Program-made: the position numbers and the translations under genes
NCBI GenBank assembly: GCA_964036195.1
Contig: OZ038453.1
Span: 14,359,206 to 14,423,205 of the forward strand
Direction of reading: 5' to 3'
Origin: Sphaerolaimus hirsutus
Lineage: Eukaryota; Nematoda; Chromadorea; Monhysterida; Sphaerolaimidae
DNA: 64,000 nucleotides
In this document: positions 34,601 through 49,600 of the stretch, in pieces
How positions within the stretch are numbered: the stretch's first letter is position 1
Layout: each line of letters begins with the position of its first letter
Notes under the pieces: model-generated
The model's database searches: none
What the model was told of the DNA's origin: nothing
The model's input: only the letters and a program-made list of their open reading frames with translations

Positions 34601-37600
34601 ACTCGAAGTTGACAAGGGCGTGACTATAATCGCTAAAGGTTATATCCAGTGCCATCCTACCAATACCAGGTTCTGAAATTTTTTTAAAAAGTTTTTAACA
34701 AGCTTTTCACATAAATAATTCTAATTTTTTCAAACCATGGGGTACATATAGGTTCACAGTACAATTTCTGAACTCTGGCGAATTCACCAATGGCGGACCA
34801 AGAAAGTAGCCGCCATTTTCTGACACTATCTCTGTTCTGTTGCATTCTGTAAATTAAACAACTTCATTGGTGAAAATACAATATTTAAACAACTTGTTTT
34901 TACAAACAACGTGCCGTTATAAATTTGATATTCAACATCAAATCTATACAGTCCATCAGAGTTCATATCCACTTCGTTCCCAATCACGGCAGCGATTGCT
35001 ACACCCACTTCATCAATTTCTGATATCCATTCTATTGGATCGGGATTAGCACCGCATAAGCGTCTGAGATGGGGTGGTGTTTGAAAAATAAATTTTGCCA
35101 AAACGAAATAGACTGGGGGCCAGATTTAATTCTCTCTACAGATTTGTGTAGGGTAGGGCGTACACCCAATAAATTTTCAACATTCAGCCAGGTCGACGCA
35201 CATGCACTGAGAGCAAGGCGGTTTGGAAAACACACGAAAGTATGCCTTAAGGTCACCGATATTGCAATATGACGGATTTTACTTAGATTTTGGCCTGGAA
35301 ATCACAATTTCGTCATTTCTTGGCCATCGGCCAACTCTTTCTTTTTTTCGATTTTGTCAGGTGCATTACATGCAAAAGTCGTGATTTTGTATCGTCAGAT
35401 GCGCACCTCTTAGTTTTCACTGCCCTACAGATGATACATGAGGGCGGGTAAAATAAAGGATTGCATGCACGAGCAAACAAAATCGCAAGTAATGCGCTTG
35501 ACAAAATCAAAAAAGAAAGAGTTGGCCAACCACCAAAAATGACAGAATCGTGATTTCTGGGCCAAAATCTAAGTAAAATACGTCATATTGCAATATCGGC
35601 GACCTTAAGGCATACTTTCGTGTATTTTACGAACTGCCTTGCTCTCAGTGCATGTGCGTCGATATCGGGTGTACGCCCTACCCTACAAATCTGTAAGGAT
35701 AATTAAATCTGACCCTAGGCGTAAATTTGAGACTAAAAATTCGACGATGAGAACTCACTGATTTCGCAACTTTTCTCTGTTCATAAATGTGCCGAGCGTA
35801 TAGATGAATAGCTGCAGGAAAAATCTTTTTATTTTTTCATGATCCGCAGATTAACGAAGTATTCAATATAAAAAGCCACCTCAATAAAGGACGTATCCTC
35901 ACAATAAACCATACCATCGGGTAGCCTAGGCCAATTTATAGCCGATAATCTGACCCAGACCCTTTTGTTGGCGGTGTAATTAAATGGTAGCTCTCGGCTG
36001 AAATCTGCGTTGAGAAAATCGGATGAAATGAAAATGTAAATTTTGGAAATTTTCGTGAGTCTTCAAAGGTCTCAATTGGCGCACCCTGTATTTCTTGCCA
36101 TTTTAACATTGAGCTACCACAAGAAATATATCAAGTCTGTACCGTATTTTCTCGAATAGCACCTATTAAACGCCATTAATATAATTAATAGCGCCATTAA
36201 ACACAAATGTTGTGTGAAATAAATTGAAAGAACTGTGTTTGAAAATTTTTACAAAAAAATAATTGCCCTCTTCGAATAGTTCCCCCCTAAAAAAAGTCTG
36301 ATGAAAAAATAATTCCCCGGGGAACTATTCGAGAAAATACGGTAAATATACCATGGTAATGTTGGTTCACTCCGCAGTTTTTGTCATTTACATCCTGTTT
36401 ACACTCAATTTGGGGAGAGTATTTGAAGGGGGTCTATTAATTCATAAAGGTCATTTTGAGGGGGTATTTCGAGGGGGTATTTCAAGGAAATACGGTACAC
36501 ATACATAATTTATTATAAATATCATTCATACACACATCCATCGCGGAATTCTATGAAAAATTCTGATGGAAAAAAATAACTCCAGGCATTGAATTTCCCA
36601 GTCAACAAAATCTCACAAAAAATAACTTCCAGATCCAGATGACTTATTCGACAATTTACGGTATCCCAAAAACCACTGTACGCACAACTATGATCTGGAA
36701 CAAATCGATAGACGGCTCTTCTGCGGTCGTCTGTAGCCACGATACTGGTAGTTTTCTTCTCATCCCCAACTACAAAAGTCGTCCAATCTACGGGGCTGCG
36801 TATGCAAGGCAAGTTTATTCGGTTTATTCACCCACGACTAGTCCCACACCATGCATAAATGTCATGTCAAGTGCCCAGTGATTTTTCATTTATTTTTACT
36901 TGGCTGGCATTGTTAATTTCACAGGATAGGCGCTGGCAACTAACGATGGCAAACCTTCTGGAAAAAAGTATTGAAAATTTTAAGTGTTTATCCTAAAATG
37001 ACTTTTTGAATTTTTTCTGAAATTGGTTTTCGAATTTAGTTTTCGAATTTTTTTCAAATACTTTTCGAATTTTTGAATCTTTTTGGACACTTTTCAAAAA
37101 AATTTCCCACAAAATTATCGCATTTTCGAATCCACGCAGATTTGTTCTGCACCTTTGGATGGATTCTTGCAAAATTTACGTTTTTGTTATATGAAATATA
37201 CATTTTCATCCAAAAATGCTGAAAATATTCGAAAGCACTTTTTGAATTTATGAATTTTTGAATTTTCGAATTTTTTAGAAAATAAATAGATTTTTATGCA
37301 TTTTTTTACCTCATGCTCAAAAATTCGAAAAGTCAAAAACTTACTTGGGAGGAATTTCAAAGTGTAAATTTTGTAAAAATTTTTTCCTGCAATGATGTCA
37401 TTATGGTGTCATAAATGTCCCTCCAAGTAAATTTTGCAATGCAGGCGTTTTAGAGGTATGGTTCTTTACATAACTTTAATCATCAAACCCTTCCCTTAAA
37501 GTATCGTAAACCAGCTCTTCAAGTGTCTGATAAAAAAGTTCGAAAAAGTGAATTTGTCATCTATTGGGAATCGTGTTTTTTTGAGAATAAAAGAATATTT

Positions 37601-40600
37601 TAGAAATTTTTCATAATTATCTCACATTACTGAATAGTGTATAGTAGGGGAGGGGTGTTGGTAACACATCCCCAAAATTTTAGATTTATACCCCTCCCAC
37701 AGCTCAGAAATCAGCGGGTGCCAGACCTGTGCGGGGCACCAGAAAAGCCAATAAATTTTTTGCACTTATGGCGACACACCCATTAAGGGGTCGCCACGAC
37801 CCCCCCCCCAATTCATGCGAAGTAGAGGGGGGTTGCGCCAATATCTCCCCCAAGTTTCAGCTTCTGGCGCGCTCTAGAACTGGAGATAGGACATCACAAG
37901 TGAAATCAAAAATAGGGTGCCGGACGTGACCCGGAAGGTGTTTAGAAGGGTCCAATAGAATGGCACCTCCAATACAACGGCAGGTTTTGGCCCTTTTTTA
38001 CACCCACGAAAAGAATAGAAAGGCAGCCAATAGAACAGCACTTAATCCGATAGAACGGCAGGCAGAAATTATGTTGTAAGAGTGGCAAAACACAAAAATA
38101 TTTAAAAAAATTGGTGGTGAGATCATCCATCGTGTTCAGAACTATGATTCTGGTGGCTTTCACATTTGGTTTAGTTTGAATTCATGCTCTGATATTTAAA
38201 TGTCACTCATATCTCACTAAAATACGATGTTCAAATAAAGATTATGTGAAAAAGTTTGATGAAAAAATAGAAGAACGGCAATCTCCAATAGAACGGCACC
38301 TACAACAGAACGGCAGGTAAAAAAGTTGACGAAAAAATAGAACGGCGCCGTTCTATTAGAAGAAATACGGTACGCTGGCACATAGCCAAATGCGTGAAAA
38401 AATTTACCGTTGAATCGCGCTGTACTGCAGCATGACACCAGTGGCTTCATTCAAATTGCTGCCAATCTCACTGTGAAAGAGTACAGATATCGTTCCTTGA
38501 CTCGATTGGACGGTGGTGTATGGTAAGTGTGCACCGCATATGGAGCTGCCCAATTTCGGGTGGAAACGAGTGTGTCCATCGAACACCTGTCGCAGTGGTG
38601 GGGGGTATTTTCGGATTCCATCCTCAAGCGACTAACCGCAGTATACTCGCGGACATCACACTTAGTATGGAAACCTACCGTAACCCATCTGAATAATCAA
38701 CCGAAATAATACAGTTTTTCATCGTAATATTCCGTTTTTACTATGGAAAAATTAATTCACTACGAAATTTATCACAAGACTTTATTCATAAAATTATGGT
38801 AGGATTCTGCACGTACTTTGCGGTCCGACGAGCATGCTAACTAAAACTTGTTGATTAGGGCGGTCAGAATTCGAACATGGGAAGAACGCTTTCACGTTTA
38901 TCATACCGTAAATTCTATATTTATACGACTGTCGCATTATCGTTTTCAGCACACTTTTAGAGGTAACATCAACATTAACATAAATCGCATAAACGCATTA
39001 TCGCATTAACAAGGAAGAGTCGCATTTTATATTGCTACAAATCAGCGTCCACATAACTCAAGTGTGAGGATGACATTGTAAAAGGTTTTTCAAGGTGTAG
39101 AAGGAAGAAAAGGACGAAAAATCGCTAAAAGTTGGTGAGAAATATGTATAAAAGGAATAAAAATAGTTGAAAATAGGCAGTTAAATACATGAATTAGGTA
39201 TTGATTTTAGAGGTTGGGGGTCGCATTATTGGAGTGGGTCGCATTATTGGAGGGGGTCGCATTATTGGAGGGGGTCGCATTATACCTGCACAACGTGCCC
39301 AAAGGGGTCGCACTATTGGAGGGGTCGCTTTATTGGATGGGGGTCGCAATAATAGAGGATTTACGGTAGTTTTACTAAAAAGTCACCTGCACAAAGTCGA
39401 CACATCGGCCATTTGGGTGCCTGCCATCCCACAAATCAACTCTGGTAAAGTTCAACAGCACCCTGCCACCTGGGATGGGACCAGTTTTAGGGAAGTCTCG
39501 CGTAATGCGCCCTACACGCCTGACCAATCACGGCGTATACCGTATTTCCTCGAAACCCCCCCCCCCCCTTGAATAAACCCCCCTCGAAATACCCCCGTCT
39601 GGTCAAAGTTACATCACGTAAACAAGGTACATGATGTATTTAGCGATGTAAATCTGCACCGCAGCTACTCATAGACTAGTATATGTGTACCTATCAACGT
39701 TGATATGTATGAAAATATCATGTGAGGTCACCTTTATCACTGTTTTGGGTACGTCAAAGCCCATTCTTTACTACCACCCTTTACGAAAATTTCTGGCGAA
39801 AAAATACCCCCCCCCCCTCCCTCGAAATACCCCCCTCAAAATTTCCACTCTGAAAAAAAAACCCTGGGGGTATTTTGAGACATACGGTAAATAAAACGAT
39901 CTTGAGGCACATTTTCATTCCATAATTGAGTGACTACTCAAATTATTTTCGATTTTGTATTGTCGCGAACGCAAGAATTTTTTCCTTGAATAACCAACGG
40001 GAGTTTTTTTTCAGAATGGTAATTTTGATTTCAATGAGGGGGTTTAGGGTTTTTTTATGCCAGAAATATTTGAACTCCCAGTCCAAGTACTAATTTGCTG
40101 TTTGTGACGTACGCAGACGCAGAAAAATGCAACAATAAAATTCGATGTATATGTAGTGAAGGAAAGCCGCCATGGCGCCGGCGCCCTTAAATGGCTTCAA
40201 AGGGTGCCAGCGCCATGGCGCCCTTTACTGTGACGCCTAGCGCCATTTTTTCACTTGGCGCCATTTTCGCGCCGGGCGCCATTGTTTTGGACGGCGCCGG
40301 AAATGGCGCCAGGATGCGGGATGAACGGTTATATTTTTCCATATTTTGATTATCAAATTGTGGTTGTAATTGAAAAACCAAATTTTTTAACTTTCATTAA
40401 TTTAAATTCTAATTTGAATTAAATGAAATCATGTTTGTGTGTGTTTAAATGAAGTGTTTGTTAATTTGCATTTTAAACAATTTCAGTTTTCACATGAAGT
40501 CACAGTGAAAACTGGTGTGTGTAGGCACATCGTGATATTGCAGGGGTTGGACACGCTGTCACGCAACTGCCCTCTTTACATGGAGCCAATTTGATATTTA

Positions 40601-43600
40601 GCTATAAAAAATAAAGTTCAAAAACGGGCCCCAGGAGCAGCCATATGCTGCCCCTGACACTGAGCAAGCCAAGTCTGGCCCCATGTGCTCCATTAAAGGC
40701 TTGGGATAGTGGATTGTACACTTTTCCAAACCTGTTTTTCTGGAAAAAAATTCACTTTAATCAGCAACGCCATCATTGTGTGGGGCTTCTGGGGGTTTTG
40801 AGGGGGTAGAAAAGTTGCACATACTTCGAATCTATGTACCTATGTTAAAAAAACTTTTTGGTCTCACAAGTCCAGATAAAATTGTATAAAAAATTTCAAT
40901 TTCATCAGGAACAAAAACTTGTCTGGAATTCTCATTTATATTTTCCAGCAAAAAATGTGAAAAAAGTTTTTCTGCAGCAAGGGTGGCTTGAGGGGGTGCT
41001 CCCTAGAGTATATATAGTAAATATTTGGGGGCACTCTCACACAAGGTGAACGCCTAATGTGGGATTTGTAGAATACAATTAAGTGGTTTTCTCATTAAAA
41101 TTTTCTGTCAGTCTATGTAGATGTATGTACCGTATTTCCTCGAAATACCCCCCCCTCGAAATACCCCCCCCCTCGAAATACCCCCCCTCAAAATGGACAC
41201 TATGAACTTATAAACCCCCCCTCGAAATACCCCCCCCCCAAATTCAGTGTATAGAGAACGTAAATGACAAAGGCTGCGGTTTGTCATCTGGGTAATGCAA
41301 AACACACGTTAAAAACGATGACTCTGTTATGTGAGAACAGTGATTATACATCTACACTAGGGTGTCAAAAAATTTTTTTTACGGAAAACGGAAAACGGAA
41401 AGGTAAAATTTTTTCACTTTACGGAAAACGGAAAACGGAAAGGTAAAAAAAAAATTTCTGCCGGAAAACGGAAAACGGAAAGGTAAAAAAATTTCACTCA
41501 GTGGAAAACGGAAAACGGAAAGGTAAAAAAAATTGTCGGCCGGAAAACGGAAAACGGAAAAATGAAATGCCGGAAAACGGAAAACGGAAAGCAAAATTTT
41601 CACGGAAACAGAAAAAAATAAAGTGAAATTAGCACGGTAATAGACAAATTTGCAGAAGGAAAACCTGCATGCAGGTTTGCTTGTTTGGCTTTGATTGTGG
41701 TAGCTGTACATTCTGCAACTATGGATCATGCCTGTAACTTCACTTGTAGTTCAAGCTTAACTGAACCAACAAAAAATCATTAAAAAGTAGCCATAGTGGC
41801 CATAGGAAAGGAAACACTACAACAATTTCACAGTCTAGAAGCAGTGGGAATCACTGATGACCCCTATGCAATTGATGACAACATTGCAGAGGAGATGATA
41901 ATAAATAGCATAAAATTCAACGACAACAACAAACAAAACTATATTGACTGGCTGTATAAAGAGAGTATCAGTGACCTGCCCACAGGAAAAGCAGAAGCCT
42001 TGGTGCGGTTTAAATCACTGATAAGAAGATCCAAACTTATTCAAACAACACGGGAAAGTTTTGGACGACCAATTAGAAAAGGGAATAATTGAGATCTGTG
42101 ACAACCGTTCATTACCTGCCACACCAGCCAGTAATCACGCCGGGCAAATTGACATCATGCAGAATCGTGTACGACGGGTCGGCAGGTAAGCCAAGTTTCA
42201 ACGAGTGCCTTTTTAGAGGACCAATTACCACGCCATTAGCACTGGGCCTACTCCTGAGGTTCAGGGCAGGCAATCTAGCATTAATTGTCGATATTGAAAA
42301 GGCATTTTTGCAAATAGGATTGCATGACCAAGCTAGAGACTACACAAAATTTTTCTGGCTGAAAGATGCCTCAAAACCAGTAACTGAAAATAACTTAATA
42401 GTACTTCATTTTAAACATGTACTGTTTGGACTTGTCTGCAGCCCAGCAATTTTGGGAGCAGTCATAAAATACCATTTAAATGTGACAATAAACAACATGA
42501 ATGAATATGAAGAAAATGAAGGGGAACGAAACCAGTTGGCAATGATAATAAACAACATTTATCTTGATAACTTCATCATGAGTGTCACGAATGAAGTTGA
42601 AGCTTTAGAACTATATTACAAAGTCAAAGCTTTATTTAACCAATGTTCTATGAACATGAGGGAATGGCTATCAAACTCCAGATCAGTCATGAATGAAATA
42701 GCAGAAAACAACAGGAGTCCAAAGGTGAATAAAATTGTCGCAGTAATGGGCATGAAATAAAATCACCAAACGGACATGCTGGCAATATCAACACCAAAAT
42801 TGCAAATTGACAGCATCACAACACCAACCAGACAAAACTTGAATAAATTATTGGCGTCAGCATATGACCCAATTGGGTTCACAGCACCTGTTTCACTGAC
42901 CCTGAAATCCCAGTTGTGAATGCTGCTCCAAGAGACAAAAACAACACAATGGGATGAGCCAATTGAAGATAAATACAGATTGGTAAAACAATGGAAAAAT
43001 GCCAGAAAACTGAAAATCAAGCCAGAAAATGGAAAAATGACCTGGTAAAACGGAAACGGAAAGGTAAAAATTTTTCAGCCGGAAAACGGAAAAATGGGCC
43101 GGAAAAACGGAAACGGAAAGGTAAAAAAATTTCAGCTGCCGGAAAACGGAAAACGGAAAGGTAAAATTTTTTCGGCTGCCGGAAAACGGAAAACGGAAAG
43201 GTAAAATTTTTTCGGCTGCCGGAAAACGGAAAACGGAAAGGTAAAAAATTTTCCTGCGGAAAGGCGGAAACGGAAAACGGAAACGGAAATTTGACACCCT
43301 AATCTACACACTTATACAAGTGCTTAGAGTCTTATAACTGGCGATTTTTGTTGCATTTTCGACGTCTGCGTACGTTTCAGACAACAATTTAGTACTTGGT
43401 TTTCAAAAAATTTCTGGCGAAATAATAAACCCCCCCCCCTCGAAATACCCCCCCCCTCGTTTAACCCCCCCTCAAAATTCTCACTCTGAAACAATAAACC
43501 CCCCGGGGGTATTTCGAGGAAATACGGTAGATAATATTCACCCTGTTCTAATGTATACTCATCAGGTGCCGGTTCCGCAAGTGGACAAGTTAAGAGTTAA

Positions 43601-46600
43601 AAGTTAAGAGTTGAGTAAAAAGACAAATGGCGAGTTAAGAGTAAAGTTAAAGTTTAAGAGAAAAGTTAAAGTTTAAGAGAAAAGTTAAAATTTAAGAGAA
43701 AAGTTAAAAGTTGAGTGAAAGGTTAAGAGTTGAGTTAAAGGTTAAAAGTTGAGTTAAGAGTTAAAAGTTGAGTTAAGAGTTGAGTTAAGAGTTAAGAGAC
43801 AAGTGGAAAATGAAGGTAAAAAATATAAAAATATAAAAATATGAAATTGGTATCGATACGGCTGTTCGCTGGCATGGTGCCAATGTTGTATGCACGTCAT
43901 TTGAAAATAACGTATCCAAAAAAATTATCGCTAAAAAAAGAAAAAATCGCCGAACGTTGTTTCGAAATGGCTGTGCGGGGACAAAATATGATTGAAGATC
44001 AGCGTATCCTGCTTCTGCAACGAATGACCCATTTGTCTTTTAAATCAACTTTTAACTCATCTTTTAACCTTTAACTCAACTCTTAACATTTAACTCAACT
44101 TTTGACTCAACTTTTAACCTTTAACTCAACTCTTAACTTTTAACTCAACTTTTGACTCAACTTTTAACCTTTAACTCAACTCTTAACTTTTAACTCAACT
44201 TTTGACTCAACTTTTAACCTTTAACTCAACTCTTAACTTTTAACTCAACTTTTGACTCAACTTTTAACCTTTAACTCAACTCTTAACTTTTAACTCTTAA
44301 CTTGTCTACTTGCGGAACTGGCCCCTGATATCACACTTAGTATGAAAATCTACCATAACCCATATGAATAATGAACCAAAAATTTAACATTTTTGCATCA
44401 TAATATTTCATTACAGTTTTTACTAAGGAATAAATAATTATGAAATTTATCACAAGATTTTATTTATTTTATTGTGGTTGGTTTCCTTCCTAGTTTATAC
44501 TGGAGGACTTTATGCCGTACATTTTTCCTGAGGAAACACTCCATCGGTGTGATACGTCATTTTTTTAGCCGCTGTCCAACTCGTTCGGTGTGAAAAACAA
44601 AAGCGAAAATCTGCGTAAAATATGCTGTCCGCCGAGTATAACAGTCATTGTTTTTAACGTGTGTTCTGCATTTCCCGGATCACAAAGCGCATCTTTTGTC
44701 AAAACGTTCTCTTTACATTCAATTGGGAGGAGGGGTGTTTCGAGGGGGGGTTATTTATTCATGGTGGCTATTTTGAGGGGGGTATAACGAGGAGAGACGG
44801 TATTTGCTTTCACTGCCCTACGTTGAAACCCAGAGGGCAGTGAAAATAAAAACATGCACGATAGCAGTGATTTGTGAGGCGTGTAGGGCGCATTATGGGA
44901 AGAACTCAATCTACCTGGGTCGGCGGTATAAAACTGCCAGAAACACTCTTCCGGTGACTTGTACGCGGTGCCGTTTTCATTCGGTGGTGTGATCAAAATA
45001 GATTTTGGCGTTCCCGTCACTTCCAGTGCGTCGCCGCAACCCGCTTCCACTGCGTATATTTACGATCGTTTTTTTTTGGCAAAATGGGGGCGGATTACCG
45101 TATTTGCTTGAAAAGTTCCCCTTTGAATAATCTCCCCTGTAAGATGAGTGAGGAAATAATAATCCCCCCTCGAATAATCCCCCCTTTAAAAATTTGATTA
45201 ATTAATTTTAACAAAAATGGCACGTTATTGTGTTTATAAGGCATATTTCGTGAAATGAGTTAATGGAAACATGCTTGAAAATTTTAACGAAATAATAATT
45301 CCCCTGCTTGAATAATTCCCCCCTCGAATAGTTCCCCCTCAAAAATGTCTCACGAAATAATAATCCCCCAGGGGGATTATTCAAGCAAATACGGTATATT
45401 GGTAAAGGATTTGAGGGGTACTATTACATCCAAGGACGTATCCAGGGGGGGGGGGCGGGGGGGCTGTAGCCCCCCCCCCTTCCCGGGGTGAGACCTAAAA
45501 CGTCCCGGAAAATGCCACTTTTCCTATATATTTTTCGATGTTTCTCAAAAATTTTGCGCGCAAGCGCGCAATTTCTTCCCCATGGGTTGTATTTTCAGCG
45601 GATCGGCCCCTGGCAACCAATATCCTTTGAAATGAACAGATGTTTTGTAAATTTCGCTTTATATGTATGCATATGTACTTTACATACATATAAAGTGGAC
45701 AGATTTTTTTGTAAATTTCGCTTTATATTTATGTATGCATACGTACTTTACATACATATAAAGTGGTTCCTGGCGCTGGCGCCAACGCCAATAGCGCCAT
45801 GGCATGGCGCCTTTGTATGGCGCTAGCGCCAAAACGTCTTTCAGACCCTATATAGGGAAAATATTAGGGGGGGCTGAGCCCCCCCCCCGTTCGCCGACCC
45901 CCGTAAACAAGCAGCCCCCCCCGCTCAAAAATCCTGGATACGTCCCCGATTACATCGTATCGAGGTTATCACCCCCCCCGTTTCATGTTACCCTACAGTT
46001 GAATAATTCCCCATCTCAAGCGATTTTTGCTCGCATGAAGCTATGGCTGATCATGAGTGCACATCTAGAAGTAAAAAGTAACCGCTAAAATGCTCGAATT
46101 ACGGGAAAAACTCGTCCTGGAAGTAAATACTCACCGATTTTCCTGGAAACATACATGAACCACTGCTTATCAATGTTTTGATCAGCCACACTAGTTTCCA
46201 TTACCACAGTAAGCGCATTCCCCTGTGAATAAAACATATGATTTTCCTGGTCTCCTTTAAAATAGCACGTTTTCCCGATCAATTTTCCACCAGTGACGTT
46301 TTCGTTTGCCAGTGACGATTCTGGAATAAAGCCTTCATAAATTGTGTGGGAGAATTTTGCACAGTCTGACACTGTAGTTGGTCCATCGAGGCTGGAAATA
46401 TGGGGGGGGGGGGTTGTGACTAACATTCAGAAATTACCCACAATAAATATTTCTAAAAATCACAAATATATGTGATTTATATTTATATATTTATATTTTT
46501 TCAAATTCAGAGTGATACCTATATATATATATACATGTATATATACTTGAAAAAAAAATATTTATAGTGTTATATAGAGATATGGCGCAGGCTTGCTTGG

Positions 46601-49600
46601 CATCTAACCTGCTTGGCATCTAAACCCGTTGCGGGGGTCCCACGGGGGGGGCTGCTCAGCTAGCTATCTATCCCGAGGCTACTATCCCCTGAGGGGAAGG
46701 CCTAATATGCACATCTGCCCGTTACGCACATCTGCCCGGTACGCACATGGCTGATGCTCTGTGCGTACTGGGCAGATGTGCGTAACAGGCAGATGTGCAT
46801 ACCGGGCAGATGTGCGTAACGGACAGGGGATTTTCACACACCTGTGTTTGCCGCCCACATGTTTGTTTGTTGCAGTCCCTCCCCCCAGGTTAAGGTAAAA
46901 ATATATAATAAGATGTGAAAATTTGCAATTTTGAGCAACAATATTTTTCAATCACACAAATGAAAGCAACAACAAGGTACAAGTTCAGCAAATTGTAAGC
47001 TAGAATTGTAAGCAACAGGATAGAAAACTTTTTATAGAATTTTACACTCGAGTTTTTGTAAAATTTGAATAAAATTGTTTAAAAATTCAACTTTTTGTAC
47101 AATTTTACTAAAATTTTACTAAAATTTTAATTTTAGTAAAATTGTATTTTTATTTTATTAATTTTCCATTTTATTTTATTCTTCAATTTTCCATTTTATT
47201 TTTATATCTATTTTATTTTTTACTGAGATTTTGCCAACCCTGGTTGTGAGGTATCTGACGCTCGGTTCACACATCTACCCGGTAGGCACATCTGCCTGAT
47301 ATGTACATCTGCCCGGTACGCACAGAGCATCAGCCATGTGCGTACCGGGCAGATGTGCGTACCGGGCACAACTTTGGGCATAACGGGCAAATGTGCATAA
47401 TGGGCAGACGTTCGTATTAGTGCACGCTTTCCCCTGATACCCCCACAAAATGCTCAACTATCCAGGTATCTATGTGGAGCAAACTTTGACCAATTTTTAC
47501 CAAAAATCGCTAAATTTTGCTTCATTTTGTAAATTTTGCCATTAATATTATATATATTTAAGCCCCAGCGAGCCCCCCAAAATAATTTTCAGCTGTATAT
47601 CCGTCAGTAGGAGGGATTTGCTATCTAAGCAGCCCCCGCGAGGGTCAAAACCTTCGAAACCCCTGATCTGTTGTCTACATGACAAACGGTTTGTATGCCA
47701 ACAGGCACAGACCCTTAGTGATATAGGTATTTATATTTTCACTGAGAAAATCACTCATACTACCTAGATATAGCCTGTTGACATATAAACCGTTTGGCAT
47801 GCATAAATAGCAAATCCGTCCTACGGAGGGATAGACAGCTGAAAATTATTTTGGGGGGCTCGCTGGGGCTAAAATATACATGATATGTATATCAAAATTA
47901 ACAAAATGAAGCAAAATTTAGCGATTTTTGGTAAAAATTGGTCAAAGTTTGCTCCACATAGATACCTGGATAGTTGAGCGATTTGTGAAGGTATCAGGGT
48001 ATAGTAGCCTCGGGACAGATAGCTAGCTGAGCAGCCCCCCCCCCGTGGGACCCCCGCAACGGGTCTAGATGCCAAGCAAGCCTGCGCCTATATACCTATT
48101 GCAATTCGTGACAACAGATGTACTGAATATGCGTTAGGTTTTTCTCAAGAAAATCTCTCTGCTCATATAGAGCATTATTGATTGAAAACCGTTTTTCTGA
48201 GCACATGAATAATATGAATTTCTAAAAGTTTGTCAGCTCAAACTGTTGTTCCAATGAAAAAATGCTACAGAAAGCGGAGGGTAGTTCCTACCATAATTTA
48301 ATGAAAAAAACCTTGTCATAAATTTCGTAATTCTTCAATTTTTTTGCACATATTCTTTTCTTAGTATATGCAAAGATCGAGCTGAATGCATTTTTTTCTG
48401 GCGAAAAGTCTTCCAAGTATTTACACTAACACTATCGTGCAGAATAGTTGGGAGTTTCCACCATAGAGAAGGGGTGGGGGACCACGCTGGGGGTCCACCG
48501 CACATTTTGTTGTTTCCCATTTTGTTTTACCTTGCCCAATTTCGACGCCATTCGACATCATGTACCATTTACAGTCTCAACTATTCTGCACAGGTGTGTA
48601 GCAGTGTACCAAAAAAGAAAATGAACTGACGCTATAGCCAGCCTAAATTTGTGCCCGCCGACCGTCCCATTGGGGTTGGAAGTAGCGAAGAAATTGTACA
48701 CACATCGTAGATTTTTGGTGTGTTTCAATGGAAAATGGGGGGTAGATGGGTACACATCTTCTCTTTCCAATGTGATATTGCCACCACATTCTGTGGGGAT
48801 TCAATTTGTTAGAGTTGGAATTAAAGAATATGAGCGAGCTGCACCCTCAAACTACCGTATTTTCTCGAAATACCCTTCAATTACCGAGCGTGTGCCTGTC
48901 GACATGTAAACTCGGCGGACATGTATTTCTACTCGGCGGACATGTAGAACCGGTCGACATGTAGCGGGCCCCTACATGTCCGTCGAGCAGGCTACATGTT
49001 GGCTAGAGCTACATGCCGGTTCCAGTTAACATTACCAACGCTGGTCGGCATTTTCATTTTTGGATACATTGTGTTGTTTGTATTGTTCGTGCAAAAAGTC
49101 ACAAAACTTGAAATGTAAAGAGCCCCAAAAATGTCAACAAGCATTGGTTACACTGTGAAAACAATGGGCGGGAGCGGCAAACACAAAGCGCGGGGGGCTA
49201 TTGTTATGTGTGGTTCCTATTGTTGTTTGCGCTTTGTAGTTGCCGCCTGTAGTCGCGCTAATCCCCCTGTACTATGTAAATACTTCTACTCGGCGGACAT
49301 GTAGGGCCCCGCTACATGTCGGCTGGTACTAGGGTGTCAAAAATTTTTTTTTACGGAAACCGGAAAACGGAAAGGTAAATTTTTTTCACTTTACGAAAAA
49401 CGGAAAACGGAAAGGTAAAAAAAAAATTTCTGCCGGAAAACGGAAAACGGAAAGGTAAAAAAATTTCACTCAGCGGAAAACGGAAAACGGAAAGGTAAAA
49501 AAAATTGTCGGCCGGAAAACGGAAAAATGAAATGCCGGAAAACGGAAACGGAAAGCAAAATTTTCACGGAAACGGAAAAAAATAAAGTGAAATTAGCACG

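Larger units (their letters stand above)
41130..43527. mobile_element. CCGTATTTCCTCG element split by the Pao-carrying element
   Basis: CCGTATTTCCTCGAAATACC and its inverse with TA at 41128-41129 and 43528-43529. Without the insert, the two halves rebuild a normal copy close to 30259-30735 in reverse orientation, so the empty target site is known. Confidence 0.85.

Noticed and set aside
41379-41729. Minus-strand open frame rich in FRFPFSV repeats
   Set aside because: It is the translation of the CGGAAAACGG array in a stop-free frame. The same peptide pattern appears wherever the array occurs (42893-43297, 50603-50977), so it is not a gene.
42263-42760. Loss of the second Asp in the RT box (YLDN or YVDN) as proof of inactivation
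   Set aside because: YVDN boxes occur in some BEL/Pao elements as far as I recall, so the change alone does not prove inactivity. The frame break and missing domains do.
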